Shown here one piece after another: positions 1-9,465 of a DNA stretch of 64,000 nucleotides (the first letter of the stretch is position 1; each line of letters opens with the position of its first letter). Source of the stretch: Mycobacterium intracellulare ATCC 13950. Its GTDB lineage: Bacteria > Actinomycetota > Actinomycetes > Mycobacteriales > Mycobacteriaceae. Under the pieces are notes generated by a model, which was given only the letters and a program-made list of their open reading frames with translations, did no database searches and was not told where the DNA came from. The translations under genes and the position numbers were made by a program. Location of the stretch: contig NC_016946.1 of NCBI RefSeq assembly GCF_000277125.1, positions 3,906,001-3,970,000 on the forward strand, read 5' to 3'.

Positions 1-2
1 TC

Positions 3-116
3 AGCCTGGTCACCACCCACGACAACATCAACGAATTCGACGAGCCCACCGACAAAGCCCTCGAGCACCTGGCCCGCCGGGTGGTCGAGACGGCGGATCG
101 CCTCGCCTCGTCCTGA
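3..116 (+). CDS. C-terminal end of an unidentified protein (partial)
   Basis: Only the last 37 codons lie in the window, ending in TGA at 114-116. The tail ends LEHLARRVVETADRLASS, a helical ending that resembles the last helix of flavodoxin-like or NADPH-dependent FMN reductase proteins, but this is a weak impression. In M. tuberculosis the gene before ilvC on this strand is Rv3000, so position alone would suggest that slot. It converges on ilvC across an intergenic hairpin. Confidence 0.5.
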   Translation, partial: SLVTTHDNINEFDEPTDKALEHLARRVVETADRLASS

Positions 117-143
117 GCCGCCTCGCCTCTTAGCCCGCCGAAC

Positions 144-189
144 GTGCACTCACGGCGAGAAAATCGACGAAAACTCGCCCTGAGTGCAC
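144..189. terminator. Hairpin between convergent genes
   Basis: A 16-bp inverted repeat with one mismatch has arms at 144-159 and 174-189 (GTGCACTCACGGCGAG against its complement) and a 14-nt A-rich loop. It sits between the + strand gene ending at 116 and ilvC ending at 206, where a two-way terminator is expected. There is no U-run, as is usual for mycobacterial terminators. Confidence 0.6.
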
Positions 190-205
190 GCTCGGCGCCG
201 AAAAG

Positions 206-1240
<1,035 letters not shown>

Positions 1241-1747
1241 TTACTTGGCCGTGCCGATTCCGCGTGGACCGCGAGACAACGACACCACTCCCGATTGCAC
1301 GATTTCACGGATGCCGAACGGTTCCAGGATCCGCAGCAGCGCCTCGATCTTGCCGCGGTCGCCCGTCGCCTCGATCGTCAGCGCCTCCGTGGAAACGTCA
1401 ATCACCTTGGCGCGGAACAGGTTCACCGCTTCGATCACCTGACTGCGGGTGCCGGCGTCGGCGCGCACCTTGATCATCGCCAATTCCCGCGACACCGAGT
1501 TGTCGTCGTCGAGCTCGACAATCTTGATGACGTTGATCAGCTTGTTGAGCTGCTTGGTGATCTGTTCGAGCGGGGTCTCCTCGGCGGAGACCACGATCGT
1601 CATCCGGGACATGTCCTTCTGCTCGGTCGCGCCGACCGCCAGGGACTCGATGTTGAAGCCGCGCCGCGAGAACAGCGCGGCCACGCGGGCGAGGACACCG
1701 GGTTTGTCTTCGACCAGCACCGACAGAGTGTGGGTTTGCGGACTCAT
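1241..1747 (-). CDS. ilvN: Acetolactate synthase small (regulatory) subunit IlvN
   Basis: The 168-aa regulatory subunit activates IlvB and confers feedback inhibition by branched-chain amino acids. An N-terminal ACT domain starts at HTLSVLVEDKPGVLARV (about residues 5-80), and a C-terminal domain follows. The start codon overlaps the ilvB stop in TGATG at 1745-1749, which indicates translational coupling and matched expression of the two subunits. ilvC follows 21 bp downstream in the same transcript. Confidence 0.96.
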   Translation of the reverse strand: MSPQTHTLSVLVEDKPGVLARVAALFSRRGFNIESLAVGATEQKDMSRMTIVVSAEETPLEQITKQLNKLINVIKIVELDDDNSVSRELAMIKVRADAGTRSQVIEAVNLFRAKVIDVSTEALTIEATGDRGKIEALLRILEPFGIREIVQSGVVSLSRGPRGIGTAK

Positions 1748-3615
1748 CAGGCGTGCCCTTCACTCTCGTCGTCGAACAGCGGGCGGATCCCGCGGGCCGC
1801 CTGGATCTCGTCATTGCTGGTGCCGGCGGCGACCATCGGCCACACCTGCGCGTCCGCGCCGACGATGAAGTCGATCACGACCGGTCGGTCGTTGATCGCC
1901 CGCGCCTGCTCGATCACGTCGGCGACGTCTTCCTCACGCTCGCAACGCAACCCGACGCAGCCCAGCGCCTCCGCCAGCTTCACGAAGTCCGGGATGCGGT
2001 GCGAATGCGTGGCCAGATCCGTTTGCGAGTAACGCTCTTCGTAGAACAGCGTCTGCCACTGGCGGACCATGCCCAGGTTGCCGTTGTTGATCAGCGCCAC
2101 CTTGATCGGCACGCCTTCGATCGCGCAGGTGGCCAGCTCCTGGTTGGTCATCTGGAAACAGCCGTCGCCGTCGATCGCCCAGACCTCGGCGTCCGGGCGG
2201 GCCATCTTGGCGCCCATGGCGGCCGGAATGGCGAACCCCATGGTGCCCAGGCCGCCGGAGTTGAGCCAGGTGCGCGGCTTCTCATAGGAGATGAATTGGG
2301 CCGCCCACATCTGGTGCTGGCCGACGCCGGCGACGTAAATGGCGTCCGGGCCGGCGATCTGGCCGAGCTTCTCGATGACGTATTCCGGGCCCAGGCTGCC
2401 GTCGCTCTGCGGTCCGTAACTCAGCGGATACGTGGACCGAACCCCGTCGAGGTAGGCCCACCACTCGGTCATGTCGATCTTGCCGGGCACCCCGTCGTGG
2501 CGGAGCTGCTCGACCAGCTCGGCGATGACGGCCTTGACGTCACCGACGATCGGCACGTCGGCGTGGCGGTTCTTGCCGATCTCGGCCGGGTCGATGTCGG
2601 CGTGGATGACCTTGGCTTCGGGCGCGAAGGTGTCCAGCTTCCCGGTCACCCGGTCGTCGAAGCGGGTGCCCAGCGCGATCAGGAGGTCGCTGCGCTGCAG
2701 GGCCGCCACCGCGGCGACGGTGCCGTGCATGCCGGGCATGCCCATGTGCTGACGATGGCTGTCCGGGAACGCGCCGCGCGCCATCAGCGTGGTCACCACC
2801 GGGATGCCGGTCAGCTCGGCCAGCTCGGCCAGCTGCTCGGTCGCGTCCCCGCGGATGACACCCCCGCCCACGTACAGCACCGGTTTGCGGGCCGCGGCGA
2901 TCAGCTTGGCGGCCTCGCGGATCTGCCGGTTGTGCGGCTTGACGGTCGGCTTGTATCCGGGCAGATCGATGCGCGGCGGCCAGCTGAACGTGCACTGGCC
3001 CTGCAGCACGTCCTTGGGGATGTCGACGAGCACCGCGCCGGGGCGGCCCGAGGAGGCGATGTGGAAGGCCTCGGCGAGCACCTGCGGGATCTCGTTACCG
3101 GAGCGGACCAGGAAGTTGTGCTTGGTGATCGGCATCGTGATGCCCGAGATGTCGGCTTCCTGGAAGGCGTCGGTGCCGATCAGCGTGCGCCCCACCTGGC
3201 CGGTGACCGCGACGACGGGGATCGAGTCCATCTGGGCGTCGGCCAGCGCGGTGACCAGGTTGGTGGCCCCGGGGCCGGAAGTCGCCATGCAGACACCGAC
3301 CTTGCCGGTGGCGTGCGCGTAGCCGCTGGCGGCGTGACCCGCGCCCTGTTCGTGGCGGACCAGCACGTGGCGCAGCTTCTTTGAGTCGAACAGCGGGTCA
3401 TAGACCGGCAGCACCGCGCCGCCGGGGATGCCGAAGATGACGTCGACGTCGAGTTCCTCCAGCGACCGGATCACCGACTGCGCGCCGGTAAGTTGCTCGG
3501 GCCCAATGCGTTTCGGCTTGCCGTTGGCAGACTTCGCGGCCGGCTTCACCGCGTCGGTGGCGATGTCGGCGGCGCCCGGTGTGTCGGGGGCGGGCCGCCT
3601 GGTGGGAGCGCTCAC
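1747..3615 (-). CDS. ilvB: Acetolactate synthase large (catalytic) subunit IlvB
   Basis: Thiamine-diphosphate enzyme that condenses pyruvate with pyruvate or 2-oxobutyrate, the first common step of branched-chain amino acid synthesis. In the 622-aa product, the catalytic glutamate lies in [15 protein letters not shown] near the N-terminal domain, and the ThDP/Mg motif GDGCFQM...NNGNLGM lies near residues 475-505. The first roughly 35 residues (Pro/Ala rich) are a non-conserved extension. It is the first gene of ilvBNC and is preceded by a leader-peptide attenuator. Confidence 0.96.
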   Translation of the reverse strand: MSAPTRRPAPDTPGAADIATDAVKPAAKSANGKPKRIGPEQLTGAQSVIRSLEELDVDVIFGIPGGAVLPVYDPLFDSKKLRHVLVRHEQGAGHAASGYAHATGKVGVCMATSGPGATNLVTALADAQMDSIPVVAVTGQVGRTLIGTDAFQEADISGITMPITKHNFLVRSGNEIPQVLAEAFHIASSGRPGAVLVDIPKDVLQGQCTFSWPPRIDLPGYKPTVKPHNRQIREAAKLIAAARKPVLYVGGGVIRGDATEQLAELAELTGIPVVTTLMARGAFPDSHRQHMGMPGMHGTVAAVAALQRSDLLIALGTRFDDRVTGKLDTFAPEAKVIHADIDPAEIGKNRHADVPIVGDVKAVIAELVEQLRHDGVPGKIDMTEWWAYLDGVRSTYPLSYGPQSDGSLGPEYVIEKLGQIAGPDAIYVAGVGQHQMWAAQFISYEKPRTWLNSGGLGTMGFAIPAAMGAKMARPDAEVWAIDGDGCFQMTNQELATCAIEGVPIKVALINNGNLGMVRQWQTLFYEERYSQTDLATHSHRIPDFVKLAEALGCVGLRCEREEDVADVIEQARAINDRPVVIDFIVGADAQVWPMVAAGTSNDEIQAARGIRPLFDDESEGHA

Positions 3616-3659
3616 TGTCGTTCAGTCCTTATTCACTCTGGGAATCTCGCGGGGGCAAC

Positions 3660-3696
3660 AAAAAACCCCCGACAGCTCATCTGCTGCACGAGGGTT
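3660..3696 (-). terminator. Attenuator terminator of the ilvBNC leader
   Basis: Read on the minus strand, arms at 3696-3689 (AACCCTCG) and 3671-3664 (CGGGGGTT) pair over 8 bp with one G-U wobble, with an inner CAGC/GCTG stem. The stem runs into six T residues (3665-3660). This is a canonical intrinsic terminator 45 bp upstream of the ilvB start. The CGGGGG arm can also pair with CCCCCG just downstream, giving a possible alternative fold. Confidence 0.8.
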
Positions 3697-3752
3697 GCGC
3701 GTTGGTGCTGGATTGCTTCAAATGCTCAAAGGCAAGTCAGGCACCAACGCGC
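3697..3752 (-). promoter_or_regulatory. Leader hairpin of the ilvBNC attenuator
   Basis: Perfect 12-bp inverted repeat GCGCGTTGGTGC / GCACCAACGCGC with arms at 3697-3708 and 3741-3752. The 5' arm on the transcript lies inside the leader peptide reading frame, over its last codons. A ribosome stalled on the Leu/Val/Ile codons would cover this arm and change folding ahead of the terminator at 3660-3696. This is the standard layout of ribosome-mediated attenuation. Confidence 0.7.
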
Positions 3753-3769
3753 CTAATTACTACGAGCAT
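3737..3769 (-). CDS. ilvB leader peptide
   Basis: A 10-codon reading frame encodes MLVVIRRVGA followed by TGA; four or five of ten residues are Leu, Val or Ile. A GGAAAG ribosome site lies about 8 nt before the ATG at 3769. Its 3' end forms one arm of the leader hairpin, and the intrinsic terminator follows. Leader peptides rich in branched-chain amino acids are known before ilvB in other Actinobacteria, so a role in attenuation is inferred with good support. Confidence 0.8.
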   Translation of the reverse strand: MLVVIRRVGA

Positions 3770-3921
3770 CCCGGGCTTTCCGGCGGTATCCATAGCGCTC
3801 GACGGTAGTCTTCGCACAGCTCAGCAGTCAAATCCGTCACCGTCACCAGCCGGGTTGGGCGCGCGCCGCCGCCTGGCCGCTCGCGGGATCCGCCGGGCGC
3901 CCCGGGTGAAATGATGGTCGG

Positions 3922-4311
3922 GTGGCTACCGGTTCGTCTTCCCGAACACCTCTCGTGATCAAGCTGTCCCCCATCGCGCACCTCGCGGTCGGATTCCTGG
4001 CCCTGGGCTTGCTGATCCCGGTGATGCTGTGGCCGCCGTCCGCGCCGCTGTTGATCATTCCGGTGGTGCTGTCGGCGATGATCGTCCGGTTACGCACCGT
4101 CGCCGACGACCGCGGTGTCACCGTCCGCACGCTGCTGGGCAGCCAGACGGTGCGCTGGGACGACATCGACGGGCTGCGTTTCCATCGCGGTTCCTGGGCA
4201 CGGGCGCGCCTCAAGAGCGGCGCCGAGCTGCGATTGCCGGCGGTCAGCTTCTCGACGCTGCCGGAGCTCACCGCGGCCAGCGCGGGGCGGGTTCCCAACC
4301 CCTATCAGTGA
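3922..4311 (+). CDS. cfp6: Low-molecular-weight antigen CFP-6 homologue, PH-domain membrane protein
   Basis: The 129-aa protein has two adjacent hydrophobic segments (about residues 17-55, LAVGFLALGLLIPVML and LLIIPVVLSAMIV). A bacterial PH-like domain follows (DRGVTVRTLLGSQTVRWDDIDGLRF). This architecture and its place beside ilvB match Rv3004 (CFP-6) of M. tuberculosis. The start is GTG, because the two nearby ATGs are out of frame. It is divergent from ilvBNC and converges on the DoxX gene. The biochemical role is unknown. Confidence 0.85.
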   Translation: MATGSSSRTPLVIKLSPIAHLAVGFLALGLLIPVMLWPPSAPLLIIPVVLSAMIVRLRTVADDRGVTVRTLLGSQTVRWDDIDGLRFHRGSWARARLKSGAELRLPAVSFSTLPELTAASAGRVPNPYQ

Positions 4312-4323
4312 CGGCGGCCCAGC

Positions 4324-5184
4324 TCAGCCGATCGGGTTCACGCCGTTGAGCGCCACCCACACGCCGATGCCGGCGGCGATGCCGGCCAGCAGGGCGACGA
4401 ACGACCCGATGAACGGCCGGTGGGCCCAGCCGCGGCGCGCGTCGAGACCGTAGCGGCCGGGTCCGCACAGGATGACCGCGGCGGCCACGGCGATGAGGGT
4501 GATCTGGTATTCGTGCCCCTCGGGCAGGAAGTACGAGAAGGTGTGCGTGTGCGGCCGCGCCGAGACGGTGGCCAGCAGGCCGTTGATCAAAAACGCAAGA
4601 GCGCCGGCCGCGGCCAGCGGCGTGAACAGGCCCAGCACCAGCAGCACACCGGCCACGAGCTCGCCGCCGGCGCTCACGTAGGCGAGGATGTCGGCGTGCT
4701 GGTAGCCGACGTCGGACAGCGAGTTCCTGAACCCGGTCACTCCCGAACCGCCCCACCAGCCGAACAACTTCTGCAGCCCGTGGGCGCCGAGCACCACGCC
4801 AAGCCCGACCCGCAACACCAGCAAACCCAGATGCTGGGTTCCGCGCCGCCCGACGTCGTGCAACCGGTCGTCGTGCTCGTCGTCGTCGATGTCGGTGGAC
4901 TCCGGCGCCGCGTGCCGGGCCGCCGAATGCGGCTGGACGTACGGCAGCGGCTCCTGGTGTTCGAGCAGGTTGTAACCCGAGGCCCCGGAGCCGGCCATCG
5001 CCGCGGCGGCGCCGTAGGGGATGACGGTGGTGGTTCCCGTGGACGGGTTGAAGTCACCGGGGTAGCCGACTGGGGTCAGATCGTCTTCGGGGTCGACCAG
5101 GCGCGCCGAGGCGGGGCGTCCCGGGGTCGACTCCGGGGATTCGCCCGGCCGCTGCCAATCTGCGTCATTCGGTTGACTGGTCAC
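4324..5184 (-). CDS. DoxX family membrane protein (Rv3005c homologue)
   Basis: The 286-aa product has an acidic, low-complexity N-terminal half. Its C-terminal half has four membrane helices of the DoxX family, starting at LGLLVLRVGLGVVLGAHGLQKLFGWWGG. The reading frame stays open far upstream, but the GTG at 5184 (VTSQPNDADW) gives the usual family length. In M. tuberculosis the homologue Rv3005c joins SodA and SseA in a membrane-associated oxidoreductase complex that handles radical and thiol stress; that role is inferred here from orthology. Confidence 0.88.
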   Translation of the reverse strand: MTSQPNDADWQRPGESPESTPGRPASARLVDPEDDLTPVGYPGDFNPSTGTTTVIPYGAAAAMAGSGASGYNLLEHQEPLPYVQPHSAARHAAPESTDIDDDEHDDRLHDVGRRGTQHLGLLVLRVGLGVVLGAHGLQKLFGWWGGSGVTGFRNSLSDVGYQHADILAYVSAGGELVAGVLLVLGLFTPLAAAGALAFLINGLLATVSARPHTHTFSYFLPEGHEYQITLIAVAAAVILCGPGRYGLDARRGWAHRPFIGSFVALLAGIAAGIGVWVALNGVNPIG

Positions 5185-5437
5185 GGGTGTCAGGGTAAGG
5201 GCAGTTGGCCCCGAATTGGGGATTTGAGCGGCGCTTTCGCCAGGCAATCGACGGTTTGCCCGCCAAAAACGCCCGGATCGGTCCGAAATCGGCCTGCGAG
5301 CCCGTCTGGAGGGGCCGGAAGGCACGATTCGGGGCCCGTCGGCACCCGGTGGAAAGCGGGATCCGATCGCGGGTCCGGCGGCGGGCGAGCGGGACGCGTG
5401 TGGCGGCGGCGGCGGCGGTGTCCGTAGCCTGACGGTC

Positions 5438-6568
5438 ATGCGACTAGGGCGATCGGGGCGGTCGGTGCGGCGCGGGTTCGCCGCGCTGTGTGCCCTCGTG
5501 CTGGTGACGAGCGGGTGCGCGCGCTTCAACGACGCGCAATCACAACCGTTCACGACCGCCCCGGAATTGAAGCCGCAGCCGAGCTCGACGCCGCCCCCGC
5601 CGCCGCCGCTGCCGCCCACCCCGTTCCCGAAGGCCTGCCCGGCGCCGGGGGTCATGCAGGGCTGCCTGGAGAGCACCAGCGGGCTGATTATGGGGCCCGA
5701 CAGCAAAACCGCGCTGGTCGCCGAGCGCACCACCGGAGCGGTCAAGGAGATCTCGGTCAGCGCCGAGCCGAAGGTGAAGATGGTCATCCCGGTCGACCCG
5801 TCCGGGGATGGCGGGTTGATGGACATCGTGTTGTCGCCCACCTACACCCAAGACCGCCTGATGTACGCCTACGTCAGCACCCCGACCGACAACCGGGTCA
5901 TTCGCATCGCCGACGGCGACATCCCCAAGGACATCCTGACCGGGATCCCCAAGGGCGCCACCGGCAACACCGGGGCGTTGATCTTCACCAGCCCCACCAC
6001 GCTGGTCGTGCTGACCGGCGACGCCGGTAACCCGGCGATGGCCGCGGACCCCAATTCGCTGGCCGGCAAGGTGCTGCGCATCGAGCAGCCGACCACCGTC
6101 GGTCAGGCCCCGCCCACCACGGCGCTGTCCGGCGTGGGTTCGGGCGGCGGCTTGTGCACCGACCCGGTCGACGGCTCGCTGTATGTCGCCGACCGCACCC
6201 CGACCGCGGATCGGTTGCAGCGCATCACCAAAACGTCGGACGTCTCCACGGTGTGGACCTGGCCGGACAAACCCGGCGTGGCCGGTTGCGCGGCGATGGA
6301 CGGCACCGTGCTGGTGAACCTGATCAACACCAAGCTGACGGTGGCGGTCCGGCTGGCTCCGACGACGGGCGCGGTCACCGGTGAACCCGACGTCGTGCGC
6401 AAGGACACGCACGCGCACGCGTGGGCGCTGCGCATGTCACCGGATGGAAACGTCTGGGGCGCAACCGTAAACAAGACGGCGGGCGACGCCGAGAAACTGG
6501 ACGACGTGGTGTTCCCGCTCTTCCCGCAGGGCGGCGGCTTCCCGCGCAACAACGACGACAAGACGTAG
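5438..6568 (+). CDS. lppZ: Lipoprotein LppZ, glucose/sorbosone dehydrogenase-like propeller
   Basis: 376-aa lipoprotein: an Arg-rich n-region, a hydrophobic core and the lipobox LVTSGC with the lipidated Cys near residue 28. A Pro-rich linker (PSSTPPPPPPLPPTPFP) leads into a six-bladed beta-propeller of the sorbosone/glucose dehydrogenase type (repeats such as GGLMDIVLSPTY and GNTGALIFTSP). It is expected on the outer face of the cytoplasmic membrane. Substrate and cofactor are unknown. It converges on gatB over a terminator-like hairpin. Confidence 0.9.
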   Translation: MRLGRSGRSVRRGFAALCALVLVTSGCARFNDAQSQPFTTAPELKPQPSSTPPPPPPLPPTPFPKACPAPGVMQGCLESTSGLIMGPDSKTALVAERTTGAVKEISVSAEPKVKMVIPVDPSGDGGLMDIVLSPTYTQDRLMYAYVSTPTDNRVIRIADGDIPKDILTGIPKGATGNTGALIFTSPTTLVVLTGDAGNPAMAADPNSLAGKVLRIEQPTTVGQAPPTTALSGVGSGGGLCTDPVDGSLYVADRTPTADRLQRITKTSDVSTVWTWPDKPGVAGCAAMDGTVLVNLINTKLTVAVRLAPTTGAVTGEPDVVRKDTHAHAWALRMSPDGNVWGATVNKTAGDAEKLDDVVFPLFPQGGGFPRNNDDKT

Positions 6569-6583
6569 CGCGCGCCGGGTTTG

Positions 6584-6644
6584 CGCGAAAGTGCAACTGG
6601 CGATGCATCTGCCGAGACGCGCCGTCGACAACTGCACTCTCGCG
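6584..6644. terminator. Hairpin between convergent lppZ and gatB
   Basis: Arms CGCGAAAGTGCA (6584-6595) and TGCACTCTCGCG (6633-6644) pair over 12 bp with one mismatch around a 37-nt loop. The element is centred between two genes that end at 6568 and 6659. Its arm sequence (a TGCAC core next to GCGAG/CGCGA) is of the same type as the hairpin at 144-189. Confidence 0.5.
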
Positions 6645-6658
6645 ACTTTGGGGTGGGG

Positions 6659-8170
6659 CTAGCCCTGGCCGCAGGCCGCCAGGACCAGTTCGCGCACCCG
6701 GGCGGCGTCGGCCTGCCCGCGGGTGGCCTTCATCACCGCTCCGACGATCGCGCCCGCCGCGGCCACCTTGCCGCCCCGGATCTTTTCCGCCACATCGGGA
6801 TTGGCGGCCAGCGCCTCGTCGACGGCCGCCTGGGTGACCGAGTCGTCGCGCACCAGCGCCAGGCCGCGCGCGGACATGACCTCTTCGGGTTCGCCCTCCC
6901 CGGCCAGCACGCCCTCGACGACCTGGCGCGCCAGTTTGGTGGACAGCTTGCCCTCGTCGACCAGCGCCACCACCGCGGCGACCTGGGCCGGCGTGATGGC
7001 CAGTTCGTCGAGCGCGACGTTGGCTTCGTTGGCCTTCTGCATCAAGAAGTTCCCCCACCAGGCCCGCGCCTGTTCGCTGGACGCGCCGTGTTCGATGGTG
7101 GCGGTGACCAGTTCGATCGCGCCGGCGTTGACCAGGTCGCGCATCACCTCGTCGGAGATCCCCCACTCTTCCTGAATTCGCTTGCGGCTCAACCACGGTA
7201 GCTCGGGGATGGTCTGGCGCAGCCGCTCGACGAGCTCGCGGCTGGGCGCCACGGGCTCCAGGTCGGGCTCGGGGAAGTAGCGGTAGTCCTCGGCGGTCTC
7301 CTTGACGCGGCCCGGGCTGGTGTAGCCCGCCTCGTGAAAGTGCCGGGTTTCCTGGGTGATCTGGCCGCCGGAGGCCAGGACGCTGGCCTGGCGCTGCATT
7401 TCGTAACGCACGGCCACCTCGACGCTTTTCAGCGAGTTGACGTTCTTGGTTTCGGTGCGGGTGCCGAATTCGGCCTGGCCGGTCGGCTTCAGCGACACGT
7501 TGGCGTCGCAGCGCATGGAGCCCTGATCCATCCGGACGTCGGATACGTCCAAGGCGCGCAACAGGTCCCGCAACGCGGTCACGTAGGCCCGGGCGATCTG
7601 CGGTGCCCGGTCCCCGGCCCCGACGATGGGTTTGGTGACGATCTCGATCAGTGGTACCCCGGCGCGGTTGTAGTCGATCAGCGACGTCGTCGCGCCGTGA
7701 ATGCGGCCGGTCTCGCTGCCGATGTGGGTGAGCTTGCCGGTGTCTTCCTCCATGTGCGCGCGCTCGATCTCCACCCGCCAGGTGCTGCCGTCTTCCAGCG
7801 GGGCCTCGAGGTAGCCGTTGATGGCGATGGGCTCGTCGTACTGCGAAATCTGGTAGTTCTTCGGCATGTCCGGGTAGAAGTAGTTCTTCCGGGCGAAGCG
7901 GCACCAGGGCACGATCTCGCAGTTGAGCGCCAGCCCGATCCGGATGGCCGACTCCACCGCGGTCTGGTTGAGCACCGGCAGCGAGCCGGGCAGCCCGAGG
8001 CACACTGGGCACACCTGGGTGTTGGGCTCGGCGCCGAATGCGGTCGTGCAGCCGCAGAACATCTTGGTGACGGTCGACAGCTCGACGTGCACCTCGAGGC
8101 CGAGCACCGGATCGAAACGCGCGATGACGTCGTCGTACTCCATCAGGTCGGCGCTGGCGGCAACACTCAT
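6659..8170 (-). CDS. gatB: Asp-tRNA(Asn)/Glu-tRNA(Gln) amidotransferase subunit B
   Basis: 503-aa tRNA-binding and kinase subunit of GatCAB, which converts misacylated Glu-tRNA(Gln) and Asp-tRNA(Asn) to the correct amides. The conserved GatB start [15 protein letters not shown], the zinc site CGC...CPVCLGLPG and the C-terminal YqeY-like helical domain are all present. It is separated from gatC-gatA by pfkA and an ATPase gene, as in M. tuberculosis apart from the ATPase. A MIRU-type repeat lies directly upstream. Confidence 0.96.
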   Translation of the reverse strand: MSVAASADLMEYDDVIARFDPVLGLEVHVELSTVTKMFCGCTTAFGAEPNTQVCPVCLGLPGSLPVLNQTAVESAIRIGLALNCEIVPWCRFARKNYFYPDMPKNYQISQYDEPIAINGYLEAPLEDGSTWRVEIERAHMEEDTGKLTHIGSETGRIHGATTSLIDYNRAGVPLIEIVTKPIVGAGDRAPQIARAYVTALRDLLRALDVSDVRMDQGSMRCDANVSLKPTGQAEFGTRTETKNVNSLKSVEVAVRYEMQRQASVLASGGQITQETRHFHEAGYTSPGRVKETAEDYRYFPEPDLEPVAPSRELVERLRQTIPELPWLSRKRIQEEWGISDEVMRDLVNAGAIELVTATIEHGASSEQARAWWGNFLMQKANEANVALDELAITPAQVAAVVALVDEGKLSTKLARQVVEGVLAGEGEPEEVMSARGLALVRDDSVTQAAVDEALAANPDVAEKIRGGKVAAAGAIVGAVMKATRGQADAARVRELVLAACGQG

Positions 8171-8181
8171 GCGCTCGATCC

Positions 8182-8315
8182 TAGTGGTGATCGCGAGCGC
8201 GGCGGAGCCGGGCGAAGCGGGTCACCACCGATCAAGACTAGTGGTGATCGCGAGCGCGGCGGAGCCGGGCGAAGCGGGTCACCACCGATCAAGACTAGTG
8301 GTGATCGCGAGCGCG
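8182..8315. repeat. MIRU-type tandem repeat, 57-bp unit
   Basis: Two complete 57-bp copies (8182-8238, 8239-8295) and a 20-bp partial third copy (8296-8315) are identical over the aligned bases. The unit contains GCGAGCGCGGCGGAGCCGGG and, read on the minus strand, codes in the style [12 protein letters not shown]. It resembles mycobacterial interspersed repetitive units such as that in senX3-regX3. It lies between two co-oriented genes, and the stop codon of the upstream gene falls inside it. Confidence 0.8.
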
Positions 8316-9407
8316 CTCTCCTCCCCTGCCCGGGAACATCCCGGCCAGCACGGCGGCCATCTCGAGGTAGCTGCGCCGGCTCTCCTTGCTCATTCGGTCC
8401 AGCGCGATCTTCCTGCCCTCGTGCACGTGCCGGTCGAACGGCAGCACCACGGTGGCGGCGACGCGTGCGGACAGCCGGTCGAGTTCCGTCACGGCCACAC
8501 CTTCCACCTTGGCCGGCTCGACGTGATTGACCGCGAGCACGGTCGACGCCATCAATCGTTGATACCCGTTGTGGCACAGCCACTCCAGGGTGGTGTGGGT
8601 CTTGCGTATCGCGTCGATCGAGGTGCTCGTGACCACGACGAGGGCCCGCGACTCCGGCAGAACAGCCTCCATCACACTGGAATTGAGCGCTTTGACGCAA
8701 TCGACCAGCACCACCGAATACTGGTTTCTCAGCATCGAGAACGCCCGCAGAACGTCACGGCGCTCCAGGCGCCAGTCGGTGCTGGCGTAGTCCGGCAGCC
8801 CGAGCACCTCCAGCCCGAAGCCGTTCATGTAGGTCAGCGCCCGGATGTCCTCGTAGCTCGTTGCCGGGCCGCCGCGGAGCAGGTCGGCCATGCTGTGCGG
8901 GTTGTGACGGCCGTGGCGCTCGGCCAGGTCCCCCGCGTCGATGTCGAGTGCGAGCACCCGGTCGTTGCGCACCGCGGCGAAAGTCGACCCGAGGGCCTCG
9001 ACTACCGCGGTCTTGCCCACCCCGCCTTTGAGGTTGAGGACGGCGATCGGAAAAGCACTGCCCACGGTCGCGCGGATGCGCTCCCGCAACTCCGTCTCGT
9101 AGGCGGCGTTTTTGCCCGGGCCGAGATCGATCCCGGTGACGCGGTGGATCAACCCTCGCCAGTTGAGCCTGGCGTCGGTCTCGGGGTGGTCGAAGCGATC
9201 CAGCGCCGTCTCGCCCAGCACCGGCCCGGGGCGCGGCGGGACCGGCGGACGGCGGCCGGGCCCGCGAGGCTGGGGCACCGTGGTCGCCGACGGGCGGGCG
9301 TCGGCGCGCCAGCTGGGCGGGCGCGGGTGGTGGGGTGCCGGGCCCGGTGGGCCCGCCGATCCGACGGAATGCTGAACGACTCCGCGACTCTCACCACGGT
9401 TGCTCAT
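8295..9407 (-). CDS. MinD/ParA-like P-loop ATPase with proline-rich N-terminus
   Basis: 370 aa. Residues 1-65 are Pro/Arg-rich and disordered. From about residue 120 there is a SIMIBI-class ATPase: deviant Walker A KGGVGKT at 127-133 and ALDIDAGD at 153-160. The layout (proline-rich tail plus MinD domain) resembles EspI-type ESX-associated ATPases, but no ESX genes are near, so a secretion role is not supported here. The last six residues and the stop are encoded by the MIRU repeat. I do not recall this gene between gatB and pfkA in M. tuberculosis. Confidence 0.8.
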   Translation of the reverse strand: MSNRGESRGVVQHSVGSAGPPGPAPHHPRPPSWRADARPSATTVPQPRGPGRRPPVPPRPGPVLGETALDRFDHPETDARLNWRGLIHRVTGIDLGPGKNAAYETELRERIRATVGSAFPIAVLNLKGGVGKTAVVEALGSTFAAVRNDRVLALDIDAGDLAERHGRHNPHSMADLLRGGPATSYEDIRALTYMNGFGLEVLGLPDYASTDWRLERRDVLRAFSMLRNQYSVVLVDCVKALNSSVMEAVLPESRALVVVTSTSIDAIRKTHTTLEWLCHNGYQRLMASTVLAVNHVEPAKVEGVAVTELDRLSARVAATVVLPFDRHVHEGRKIALDRMSKESRRSYLEMAAVLAGMFPGRGGERARDHH

Positions 9408-9465
9408 ACCCCGGTATAGCCGTTATGCACGGGTCCGGAAACCACCGGTTATCTGCCCGGCGGGC

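Noticed and set aside
1753..3384. Very long + strand open frame (543 codons) opposite ilvB
   Set aside because: It mirrors ilvB codon structure on the opposite strand, is low in hydrophobic order and has no family similarity; typical antisense shadow in high-GC DNA.
5185..5841. N-terminal extension of the DoxX gene to 505 codons
   Set aside because: The extra 219 codons run antisense through lppZ and its promoter and have no domain; the GTG at 5184 gives the known family length.
8167..8700. Reading frame with repeated [19 protein letters not shown] units
   Set aside because: It is translation of the MIRU repeat plus an antisense or off-frame part of the MinD-like gene, not a gene of its own.
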